64,000 nucleotides of DNA from Cryptomeria japonica (Eukaryota; Streptophyta; Pinopsida; Cupressales; Cupressaceae), in NCBI RefSeq assembly GCF_030272615.1, contig NC_081405.1, forward strand, positions 651,202,420-651,266,419. The letters run 5' to 3'. Below are positions 43,585 to 53,900 of this stretch, one piece after another (the first letter of the stretch is position 1; every line of letters begins with the position of its first letter). Under the pieces are notes generated by a model, which saw nothing but the letters and a program-made list of their open reading frames with translations, did not search any database and was not told the DNA's origin. The translations under genes and the position numbers were made by a program.

Positions 43585-44375
43585 TCAGTTATACTGATTC
43601 ATAATAAACACTTCCATCTTAATGGAAGTTATTTCTCCATAATAACATATGTACATCACTCCATTACACTCTCATATTTTCCATATCTCTTCACCTCACT
43701 TCACATTCATCCGCTTTTCAAGTTTTATCATTATGTTAACTGCAGGTATGTTAAAATGACTCTTACATGCATCATGTCGCATCACTCTAGGTACGTCACA
43801 AATTGATGCTTGTATTATTTCCTGTTAGATTCATTCATTAACTGCATTAAACTTGTCATGTATATTCCTTATTGCCTTGCTATCATTTCTCTTTTGCCAT
43901 GTGAGGACACTTGGCACATTTTAGGTTGGGGGAATATACTATGTTTTGATTCATTCCTATTTGTGATTTGATTTGATTCACTCCTATGTGTGATTTGGTA
44001 TTTTTGTGTCCTACGTCATCAATACTTTGTATCACTTTTTATGAAAATCAAATTTTAAGTGAATAAAGTGATTATGACAATTTATGCACGTCGTTTTTTG
44101 AAAGCCTTGCACGAGTTTCCTTTCCGAATTAATTATGCCACCTTTAAGAGTTGTAATTACACTATCTTGTCACCCTTGTAATTTCCAATCATTGTTCTCA
44201 GTTATTTTCACTCAAGAAGGGTTTTCTTTAAAAATAACAATTTTTGAGCTATAAAAGACTATGGTAAGAAGATAAAATGGAAGGATGCAAAATATTGTGT
44301 AAACCATACTGAAAGAGCACAATGGGGGGATCTTTGATAAGGCATGAACCCATAGTTCATACCTCTATTTTGCAG
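43585..44375 (+). other. Post-pol spacer of element O with polypurine-like tract and possible intron signals
   Basis: No gene is seen. GAGGAC, nine bases, then ATTTTAGGTTGGGGG (about 43902-43932) is the post-pol signature of Athila/Tat elements. A donor-like CAG/GTATGT is at 43743-43751 and an acceptor-like CTCTATTTTGCAG ends at 44375, just before the next ORF. A second G-run, AATGGGGGGATCTT, lies at about 44322-44335, followed by TGATAAGG, a possible 3' LTR start. Confidence 0.45.
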
Positions 44376-45255
44376 GATCAATTATGTGGTCAGGAGTCTG
44401 TTTAGAGTGGGTGGTTGAATTACTTTTTGAAGTTGGATGAATTTGATGAAGGAATTGCCATCGAGTTTGCCATGACCTTCTCTAATGGAGAAGAAAATGT
44501 TAAAGGACTGAGAGTGTTGGCCACTGAAGAAAGAATTGTAGAATTGATAGGTTTACCTACTGAAGGAGCAAAGTATCCAAAATCAAAGAATGCGAGGAGT
44601 GCCCGAGCGGAGTTTACAAGACTTGGAGACTGTCCACTAATTGTTGATAAGTAGGGGGCCAGAATAATTTCTTTACCAGATAAATGGATGGCAGCGACTA
44701 TTCACATAATCAAGTATTTAACATGTGAAGGGAGGTAATCTTGTTTACACTCAATACACTTCAAGCTACTTAGCCATCTCAAACATGGAGTTAGAATAAA
44801 TGTTATGAATGTGTTGTATAACCTCCTGATGATCATGGCCACTGAAACCCAAAAAGGTAGGTCAAATTTGGTCTCCCACCATTGTTTAATTAAATTATTA
44901 GTAGAATGGTCATTGAGGGATATTTCTCAGTTGTCTTGGGAGGAATTTGTGTCACTACGTGAATTTAGGGTAGAAAATTATAAGGGTCAGAAAAGGGTTG
45001 CAAAAGTAAAGACTAGGGTTTACAAGAAGAAAAGGAAAACCACCCTTGGAGCCTCAAGTTCTAAGGATCTCTCTGTTGCAGAATTTCCTGCAACAAAAGA
45101 AATCTCAAGCAATATTGAGCCAATTCCTATAGTCACTAGTGAAAATATTTTAATGGATATTCCTAGAAAAATTAGGGCTTCCACTCGAAAGGGAAAGGGT
45201 AAGCCAATTAAGTCAGCAGAATTTGAAATTGAAAAAGAAAACAATAGTATAGAGG
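44376..45255 (+). pseudogene. Post-pol ORF of element O, N-terminal part
   Basis: It reads from the putative acceptor site; the first ATG in a good run is at 44415. It shows KLDEFDEGIAIEFAMTF, then VKGLRVLATEERIVELIGLP, a GLP-ended block like those in plant transposon-associated proteins, a stop at 44652, IISLPDKWMAATIHIIKYL, a stop and a shift near 44737, then NVLYNLLMIMATE and a Lys/Arg-rich part (KTRVYKKKRKTTLGASSSKD). Element E interrupts it at 45255. The position after pol is where Athila elements carry env-like ORFs, but no signal peptide or membrane segment is seen here. I do not recognise the protein. Confidence 0.65.
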
Positions 45256-46431
45256 TGTAAAGTGGAAAATTGGATTCTAGTGACTCCCCACCTAGGAGAG
45301 AGAAAGGAAGCCACTAGGATGATTTTCACTTGGGAGGAACTTTACATTCAAAAGAGGGGCTTGAATCCACTAGATCTATTTATCTAAGGGAAACAAGGAT
45401 GTGAATTTTGAGTAGATTGCAAGCGATTGATGTATGAATTACCCTCTTTTGTAAATGAGAAAGTTGATTTATTGAATATGTGGAAAAGAGAGAGGAAATG
45501 AGTGAAATGAGGAGCTACCAGTTCGGGATAGCGCTATAACTTCGGACCTAAGCTAATTAGACTAATATGGATGTGCCTTGCAAATTTGGAGAAAAGTCGT
45601 CGGGATCGTGGCGGGAATGTACATGGTCCTCCACAAAATCTGTGAAACAAAAAGGGTTCTCTCATCTCTCCAAATGAAGCCCAAACCTATAATTATAGCT
45701 ACGCACCTACAACCTACACACATAAAAGAGAGGGAGAATGGTTGTGGATAGGGGCTTGCCTCAGTCAAACCCCAGTTGAGGAATCAACATTGAAAGAAAG
45801 TAATTGAAAATACTTGAATGTAAACAATGGAAATGTATACCTTGTAGATCTGCAACTTGTTGATGATGATTGCTTTGCTTCTTGAATGTAATCACAAATG
45901 TTGTATGAAATGGCATGCAACATGACAAAACCCTAACACACACACATGCTTGCAAATGAATGTTGTAATATTGCTCCAATGGATGAATGAAGAAGAAATG
46001 AATGCTTGAATGCTTGATGATTACTTTGAAATATTGTATCTTCTCCTTATGCTCTCTATCTATCTTTTTGTTGTCCACCCATCCATAAATGAGGGTATTG
46101 AATTCCTTTTTATACATGCCTCAAGGATTAACTTTAAACCACCAAAGGCGGACAAAGAGGAATTGCAAACCCCAAAGACAAATTGTGCATAGGAGATCGG
46201 GCAGACTTGACATAGGGCCACCCTAAGAGGTGGGGACAGGGGTGCCACGCCCTTGTCCTACCCTATTTTGGGGCTCAGACAGGGTCTAAAGAAGATACAG
46301 GACATGAAGGAGAAAGAGTGAAGGGGTGGAAATGCAGAAATAGTTCTCGGTTAGGGAAGGAGATGTCGTCGCCAAGGTGATGACCCAAAATGTGGTTAAA
46401 ATTTCATGGGTCACAATTTTATTACACTACA
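45256..46431 (-). repeat. 3' LTR of element E (left copy)
   Basis: It is 1,176 bp and matches 50867-52062. On the minus strand a TATA box, GTATAAAAAGG, lies at about 46114-46105 and the GC-rich block GGACCATGTACATTCCCGCC at about 45633-45614. It has one copy of a GTGCCACGCCCTTGTCC-type unit where the right LTR has two. Confidence 0.9.
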
Positions 46432-46446
46432 TTTAGCCCCCACTTT
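46432..46446 (-). other. Polypurine tract of element E
   Basis: The minus strand reads AAAGTGGGGGCTAAA, identical to B's tract at 11032-11046, followed directly by the LTR start TGTAGTG. Confidence 0.85.
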
Positions 46447-48981
46447 AATGAGAGTATGGCTTATGCCACTACTATAAATAAAGTAGAAGAAAAGAGAGAG
46501 ATGAAGATGAGAGATGCAGACCAATACCACAAGGAGTATAAGGCACCAGCAATATTAAAGAGAAAAAATCCCCCAATCTTAGGGTCTCAACTCACGCCAA
46601 CATATGCAAGAGTACACAAAACACACAAAAACAAAGACAAAGTGCAAAAAGACACATGACAAGAACAAGACATAAGATGACAAACTAACTAGCTGAAGAG
46701 ATCTTGAGCTCAGATGTCTCAACAACTAATCAGGACACAAAGACCAATGCCATCACATAAACATGAGTGATCACATAAAAGAGAAAAGCTGACATCATCC
46801 ATGAACTATCAATAGTAAAACTATGAGTTCATGAGAGGAAGAAGAGAGAGAATATGAATACACACTTTGGTTATCCATCAGAAGAAAGGTGAAGAAGAAA
46901 GAAACCATGGATGTCTCGCCCCTAAAACTAGGTGATCCATGGAGAGAAGGACATGGAGAATCTCGCCCCTAGAGCTTTCCTAGGTGATCCATGTAAAGAG
47001 AGAGAGTGAGAACACTGTTAGTTCCACTCAACCTCATGTGCATGTGTGCAAGTGAGGTTCGAAGCGCCTCATAGGAGTCTATGTCCGAGTATGCTACAAC
47101 CTATATAAAATGTATAATACAAGTGTCAAGAAAGATGTGATATCTCACTCTAAGAGTCTGTGCTCTAGTTCCAAGAATAATCACCCCGCATAAGAGAAAA
47201 AGTAGCGTCATCTCGCTCTAACAGACCGTACTCTGGTTCTAAGAATAACCCATTATACAAGAGAAAAGTGACGACATCTTTCTCTAAGGTGTTTCCCTCT
47301 GGTTCCAAGAATATCTCATTGTACAATAAAAGAAGAAGTGAAGACATCTCGCTCTAAGAGACTGTGCTCTGGTTTTGAAAATGACCCACTGTACAAAAAG
47401 TGATGACATCTTGCTCTAAGAGGTTTCCCTCTAGTTCCAAGAATGTACCATTTTTCAATGCATAAGATAAGTATACTACAAAGGAGCAGTGTGGGTGCCC
47501 CCCCCCTTAAGATGTCAACATAGGCTAATGTTGATATCTTAAGGAAATAAGAACAAGGATACCTACCTTCATCACAAAGAAGATATCTGCTATGAAATAA
47601 TGTCATGAATCCAAGAAAGAGAGGGAATACTCTCCGAGCAAGGTTAAGATAGTTGAAAAGTGATATCTTGTTGTAAATGTAGAGGTGATCCTTGGAGGAG
47701 AAGAGATCTTTGTTCAAAAAAACATCTTTATAGAACAAGAAAAGGAAAGAACAAGAATGCAATCCTTCCTCCTATTTCTAGGTGAAAGGGGATTCTTGGT
47801 GAGGAATGACTCACTTTTAGCCCCCAGAGGGATTGGTGAATTTATCATAGATGTACATTACCAAGTGTTAGAGAGGTTGTAATCAAGGATTTACACCTCT
47901 TGTATAAGAGAGAATCCTTTGAGCCAATAACCAATATTTTGCACAAGGAATGACATCAAGTAACATAACTCACACCATCCACTTAATAGGAAAAAGTAGA
48001 TCCCTAGAGAAAGAGAGAGAGAAGGATCATTTCCCCCCAAGATAAGGGACAATGAGAAGAGCTTACACAATCTACTAGAGAGAGATTAAGCATAAGAAAA
48101 TGTGCAATGAATTTACATGAATGCATGCAAGAAAAGACATTAGTAAATGTAAAATACATGTCTCAAGAAGTGGTAATCTTGAAAAGGAAGAGAGAAAAAG
48201 CATCATAGATTTCCCAAGGAGGATTAATCATATTAGCATACCATTGTAAGAAATGATAATCACATATGAAAAAAGCACCCCCTAAAGGAAATAATGATAA
48301 ATGAGAAAGAAAGAAAGGGAAAGGAATGAAAATCCTTGCCCCCCAAGTGAGGAGAATCAGGAGAAACATTACACATGTTTTGATGGTGATTAGTTTCAAG
48401 TGATATGTCATCCTAGTGGAATAAATCCTTTCAAGGAAGGGAGACATACTTCTCAAGAGATCATTCCCTGCTAAGGGGCATATCATACTTGCGAATAATC
48501 AAAACCATAGAAGAGGTAATATTTCCAAGAGAATGAGGGAAAGAGAAGAAGTGTAGTACTCATTAAAGATGCCCCCCTCCAAGCAAAGAGAGAAACCAAA
48601 GAACAATTATATGCTCACATAAGAATATATGCAAGAAAAGAGATCTAATAATGAATAATGCACAAAGATAGAGATAAATGTATAGAAAGAAGAAGAAAAA
48701 TGGACTTCATGTTGCTGCCCCAAATTATGTTAAAGTGAAACAATACCACCACTAATGATAAAGAGACCCCAATAAATGGGCTAATTATTCCATAGGGTGA
48801 AGAGCAACATGAAGGGAAAAGAAGTGCTAAGGCACGATGTTTTTACCAAGAAATATAGCTAGATCTGTTGTGAGACAAATGTTTGCAAGATCATATTGTA
48901 GTTGAACAAATTTATTAAATGCATAACATTTTCCAAGAGAATGTGAATATAAATCATGAAAAATGCAATATTAAATAGCTT
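46447..48981 (-). other. Untranslated interior of element E
   Basis: About 2.5 kb with no credible gene. It contains two copies of a roughly 60-bp unit (TCTCGCCCCTA...AGGTGATCCATG) near 46914-46999 and a five-unit array at 47142-47462. The rest is purine-rich on the plus strand, with several short C-runs. Confidence 0.6.
47142..47462 (+). repeat. Five degenerate tandem units of about 62-69 bp in element E
   Basis: Units start near 47142, 47210, 47276, 47345 and 47408. Each opens ATCTCGCTCTAAGAG-like, has CTCTGGTTCCAAGAAT in the middle and ends GTGACGACATC-like. Units differ by small indels and substitutions. Confidence 0.85.
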
Positions 48982-50226
48982 TCACTTGCTAAGATGTTTG
49001 TTTTTATTTTGAGGAGGAAAGGAAATGTTCTTGTCATATTTCAACTTCCAATAGATTCTTCCAGCTACTATGTCAGGATGGTAAATATCATCTTGCCATG
49101 AAGAAGAGGGTTTGTTAGAAGAAGAAGTTTCATTATCCATAATTCTAATTTTTCCACTATCTATGCCATCTTGAATAGATTTTTTAAAATCAAGGCAATC
49201 ATCAACATTATGGTCATGGGTTTGATGAAATGAACAAAAAGGATGCTTTGAAGAAGAAGCATTCTTGCAGGCTCTCTTGATTTGTTGTTTTTGAAGGTAA
49301 TCTTTAAAGTTTTGAAGTCTAAGGAATTCGTCCATAGAAAGAGGGGTACCACTTCCTAGGCCTCTTATAGTAGTTTGTGTAGGAGGATTTATAGGGACAC
49401 AAATTCCATGCTCAAATTTCCCAATTCCTTGTCCTTTAAAACCTTGTTTTGTAATTATATGAAAGCCACGACTATAAGAATGTTCCAATTGACTAGATGG
49501 AGGAACAAGATCGGGAATTTATTTGAAATCTGATGTGTAAGGAGGCGGAAAAGGATTTGTAGATGAAGGAGGAGTATAATGTGAAATGACAATCTCTTTG
49601 CCTTTATCAAGCTTATCCTTTTTGGAAGATTGGGGAAGAACAACTTCATCATCTAAAAGCTCATTTTTAGTGATTTCTATGCAAGGAGAAAGGTCATGAA
49701 TAAAATACATGACATCATCCTCTCTACATAGACTTTGATGTTGAAGATAGGTCCTAGGAGAATAAGGAGGATCTAAATATGTAAGAATGTTGATGCTATC
49801 ATATTGCCCCCCTTGCTCAAGGGTGTGTGTAAAAGAAGAAGATGGATCCATATTAATTTCCAATGCTTTCTCTCTTGTCGAAAGATCATTGGGTAAAGCA
49901 TTAGATCTCATTTCTTTCACACAAGATATCATAGGAGAGGTACAAAGATTAGGATATCTAGGTTTAGGATCTACAAAATCTTTAAGGTGATTAACATAGG
50001 AAGTGCATGTTGTTAACAACATCACCATAAAGAAACATAAATGATACATGAAAGCTTTGAGATCTAATAATTTAGAAATCCTAACAACACAATATGACCA
50101 AGTGCTATGAAGAAAGAGAAGCAACAAGAAATAGAAGAAACTCTTATCAGACACATGATAAATATATACAAAAATTAATGTAATCACATACGAAAGAGCA
50201 AGTAAAACCAATTTATTAATTGCCAT
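48982..50226 (-). pseudogene. Element E ORF: three membrane helices plus gag-type CHHC zinc knuckle (415 codons, one stop)
   Basis: It starts at ATG 50226, about 630 bases after the primer site, where gag should be. Residues 6-24 (LVLLALSYVITLIFVYIYH), 30-48 and 58-78 are hydrophobic and predicted to span the membrane. Residues 80-235 are soluble and acidic (CREDDVMYFIHDLSPCIEIT). A TAA at 49519-49521 interrupts the frame, which continues in phase with a gag-like C-terminus: MDEFLRLQNFKDYLQKQQ and CSFHQTHDHNVDDCLDFKKS, a C-X2-H-X4-H-X4-C knuckle equal in spacing to B's, then IQDGIDSGKI. The capsid domain of B is missing. It could target particles or RNA to membranes, but this is inference. 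No signal-peptide cleavage site is evident. Confidence 0.7.
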
Positions 50227-50845
50227 TTAAAAGTCTCTTAAGTGAAATCTAAATTTGCTGGAAAACCAGATCTAAAATTAGGACCTGTTTATGCAAATTA
50301 ATTTTAAGATGTGAATGTGATGAATTTTGAATTTGTATTTGACCTTAGAGAGTGTTAAAATTGATAAAGTACGTTGTTTTTTTGGATATGAGCAAAAAAA
50401 TACAATTAATTCTGTCTCCCAAAATTTTGGAAAAAAAAAGCAGAGGATTGTGGTGGGAACGCACACGATCTGACCAAATCTTTTCAAAATTTTTAGGGAT
50501 GATAGAGATTATGAAAAACAGTTGATTTGGAGATGTCTAGATCAGTCAAAATTGCAGTCAAAGGTCGAAAATGAAAAGATCTTAAAAATTAGGGTTTTAT
50601 GATTTAACCATTGAATTTTCAGAATAAAGTGAAAGATTTGAATTACAATTTTGAAATAGAAATAAGATTTGAAACAAGCAATTACAATTTTGCACTTAAC
50701 AAGCTTAATTGTCACAAAATGAAAAATTAGGGTTTTTAAGCAATTAACCTCTAAAATTTGCAAATAGATCAAACTTGAAAATGAAAATTTGAAATTCAAA
50801 TTGCAATTAATCATATCTAAGAATGAGAAATCAGAATTAATGTGT

Positions 50846-50863
50846 AAGACATTGGATTCACCA
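50846..50863 (-). other. Putative primer binding site of element E
   Basis: The minus strand reads TGGTGAATCCAATGTCTT from 50863, three bases after the LTR end. It shares TGGTGAA-CC with B and is then diverged. The tRNA is not identified. Confidence 0.5.
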
Positions 50864-50866
50864 AAA

Positions 50867-52062
50867 TTTAAAGTGGAAAATTGGATCCTAGTGACTTCCC
50901 ACCTAGGAGAGAGAAAGGAAGCCACTAGGATGATTTTCACTTGGAAAGGAACTTTACATTCAAAAGAGGGGCTTGAATCCACTAGATCCAAATCTGAGGG
51001 AAACAAGGATGTGAATTCTGAGTAGATTGCAAGCGGTTGATGTATGAATTACCCTCTTTTGTAAATGAGAAAGTTGACTTATTGACAATGTGGAAAAGAG
51101 AGAGGAAATGAGTGAAATGAGGAGCTACCAGATCGGGATCGCATTATAACTTTGGATCTAAGCTAATTAGACATACAAATTTGTCCTGCAAATTTGGAGA
51201 AAAGTCATCGGGACCGTGGCGGGAATGTACATGATCCTCCACAAAATCCGTGAAACAAAAAGGGTTCTTTTGTCTCTACAAATGAAGCCCAAGCCTTCAA
51301 TTATAGCTACGCACCTGCAACCTACACACAAAAAAGAGAGGGAGAATGGTTGTGGATAAAGGTTTACCTCAGTCAAGCCCTGGTTGAGGAATCAACCTTG
51401 AAAGAAAGTAATAGCAAATACTTGAATGTAAACAATGAAAATATATGCCTTGTACATCTGCAACTTGTTGATGATGATTGCTTTGGTTCTTGAATGTAAT
51501 AACAAATGTTGCATGAAATGACATGTAACATTCAGCAAAACCCTAACACACACACACATGCTTGGAAATGAATGTTGTAATGTTGCTCCAAGGAATGAAG
51601 AAGACTTCAATGCTTGATGATGACCTTGAAATCTTGTATCTTCTCCTTATGCTCTCTATTTGTCTTTTTGTTGTCCATTCATCCATGAATGAGGGTATTG
51701 AATTCCTGTTTATGCATGCCTCAAGGATTAAATTTCAACCACTGAAGGCTGACAAAGAGGAATTACAAACCCCGAAGACAAATTGTGCATAGGAGATCGG
51801 GTAGACCTAACATACGGTCACCCTAAGAGGTGGGGAAGAGGGTGCCATGCCCTTGTCCTAGGGGGGAGAGGGGTGCCACACCCCTGTCTTGCCCTATTTT
51901 GGGGCCCAGACAGGTTCTAGAGAAGATACAGGACATGAAGGAGAAAGAGTGAAGGAGTGGAAATGAAGAAATAGGTCCCAGTTAGGGAAGGACATGTCGT
52001 CGCCAAGGTGAGGACCCAAAATGTGGTTAAAATTGCATGGGTTGCAATTTTATGACACTACA
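50867..52062 (-). repeat. 5' LTR of element E (right copy)
   Basis: 1,196 bp, matching 45256-46431 with moderate divergence. Its TATA position is decayed (GCATAAACAGG). It carries two tandem GGGTGCCA...CCTTGTCC units near 51838-51890. Confidence 0.9.
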
Positions 52063-52067
52063 GGAGG

Positions 52068-53900
52068 ACCCTATGAGATTCCAGCAGAAGCAAGGTAGAA
52101 AGCGAAAACTCGATGAGAAATTGGAAGAACAAACTTTAGCCCTTGGAAAGAAGAAATGAGGAATTGCAAAACCTCTTGTTGCAACTCTTCAGTTTAAAGC
52201 GAGTACAAAGAAATCTAAAATTGTTATAACCTATAGGGGTGTTCCAGCTAAGTTTCAGAGAAGAAGTCATAGGTTTAAAGGAAGGCCCAAGAAAAACTCA
52301 AATGTGAAATCGAGGGGACCTATTCAGTTTGATTCCTCAAACTTAGCTTCTCAAGTCCTCGAGTCTAAAGAAAAAGAAGAAAAGTTGAGCAGGAGGGGGG
52401 AAATGAGTGAAGCTTCTGAAAATAATAAGATTTCTAAGGAGAAACAAAGCACTAAAGAACAATGGGAAATTCAGGAAGGACAATATTGTGGTGAAGGGAA
52501 CATGGATGGGTTGGATAATTTCGCAAAAGCAATGGAAAAGGTGACTGAATAGGAGAAAGACACGAAATCTGCAACAACTGTCTGCATGATAGGACAGGAG
52601 GGAGTTCCTACACTGAAAAGGAAAAACTTGGCCATTGAAGAAGAAGCACAGCAAGAACAAATGCAGAAAACCCTTGGAGTTGAGCAGGAAGTAACTCCTA
52701 TAGAAGAACAAGAAAATGGGGTAAGGCAAACAAAAAATCCTGCTCGGGAACCAGTAAATGTAAAAATGGTAGAGCAAGGACAATCAACTGAGGAACAGAA
52801 GAAGGGTAAGAGGATTCTTTCGGTAGTCAGACATAGGCCTACTCCTTTTTCTTAGATGTTAGCTCCATTTGATTTATACCAGGATATGTTAGATAAGGAG
52901 GCGAAATGGGAAAATGAGAAGCATCAGCTGCAGAAGGAAATTGAGAAGAAAGATAAGGAGATTGCCACTCTTAAAGGAAAAGTAGACAATGTGGTGACTG
53001 TGGTGCCCAACATTCTTTGAGTGTAGACCACCACCTAGGGTCTATGCCATGTACTTAAAGGAGCGCATACTCACTTTCAAAATGTTCAGTGTTCTTTTAG
53101 ATCAAGATAATTCCTTGGAAACTGCCCAGTAATTTTATCAGGTTTATCAGAACTCTCCTACTGTGATTAAAAATTTGCTTTGTGAATTTTATTTTCACAA
53201 CTATGCAGTACCTCATGATAGGGAATGGAATCCTCTGTTATATATTGGTGACATACATTTGAGGGCACTAATTTCCTAGATCCAAAATGAACATGCAAGG
53301 GGTGAAGAAGCTAAAACCTATCAAGAAGAAGAACTTAGAATTCCCTTGCCAATAAGAGCAGAGAGTGATAATCCCAGGAAACTGTATTATGATTGGCAAA
53401 AACTTCTGGTATCATCCTAATTTTAAGCCCAAAATATTAGCCTTGAGGGAAGAAGTATATAATTAGTTTGAAGCAATGGGGTCCTCTGAGGCAGAATCAA
53501 CTTTAGGTCATATATCAAGAAGGTGGAACAGTCTTACAAAAGAGCTACAGATGGCAGAGCCACATTCTTTGCAAAATTATTATGCAGCTTTGAAAAGGAC
53601 TTTATGGTACCTTCAGTTGGGGCGAACAAAAATGAATAATTGGCTCCCTTTACTCTTTTAGCCACCTATACTTTTATGGATGATACCAGATTGTAACAGG
53701 TATACCAATTCATTTGATGAGACAACAGAAAAATCTAGATGGGATAGGCTTGAAAGAAACAAGGGGTTTTATTAGAACATTGCTAAAAGAGGCTCGGGAC
53801 AAACTCAAGTCATTAATTACAGAGCTTAGACAAGAGGAAGGAATGCAACATCCTCATCTTCTGGAGGACCAACAAGATTTTAGGTTGGGGGGAATGATGA
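52068..53900 (+). pseudogene. Post-pol ORF of element O, C-terminal part
   Basis: The frame continues from 45255 (GAC split across the insertion) as PMRFQQKQGRKRKLDEKLEE. A stop at 52158 is followed by a Lys/Arg-rich stretch (FQRRSHRFKGRPKKNS), an acidic, Gln/Glu-rich part (52340-52850) with stops at 52550 and 52853, then a coiled coil (WENEKHQLQKEIEKKDKEIA). After a shift near 53020 it reads RVYAMYLKERILTFKMFSVL and FYFHNYAVPHDREWNPLLY, and after another near 53410 EAESTLGHISRRWNSLTKEL. The frame ends at the G-run near 53890. Total length with the first part is about 900 codons. Function unknown. Confidence 0.65.
53877..53896 (+). other. Polypurine-like tract of element O after the post-pol ORF
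   Basis: ATTTTAGGTTGGGGGGAA follows GAGGAC at 53864-53869, the same signature as at 43902-43932 after pol. It is followed by TGATGAGCC, a plausible LTR start. Confidence 0.55.

Larger units (their letters stand above)
45256..52062 (-). mobile_element. Element E: non-autonomous Gypsy element related to B, encoding a membrane-helix/zinc-knuckle protein
   Basis: LTRs are at 45256-46431 and 50867-52062. Minus-strand ends are TGTAGTGTCATAAAATTG and TTTACA (decayed to TTTAAA in the right copy). Target copies are AGAGG (45251-45255) and GGAGG (52063-52067), one mismatch. Its polypurine tract is identical to B's and the primer context (TTTTGGTGAA) is shared. The interior has one ORF of 415 codons and otherwise untranslated sequence with tandem repeats. 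There is no RT, integrase or protease. Removing E restores O's frame. Confidence 0.88.

Noticed and set aside
47142-47462. CRISPR-like array
   Set aside because: Units are head-to-tail, degenerate and without unique spacers, in a plant retroelement; this is an ordinary tandem repeat.
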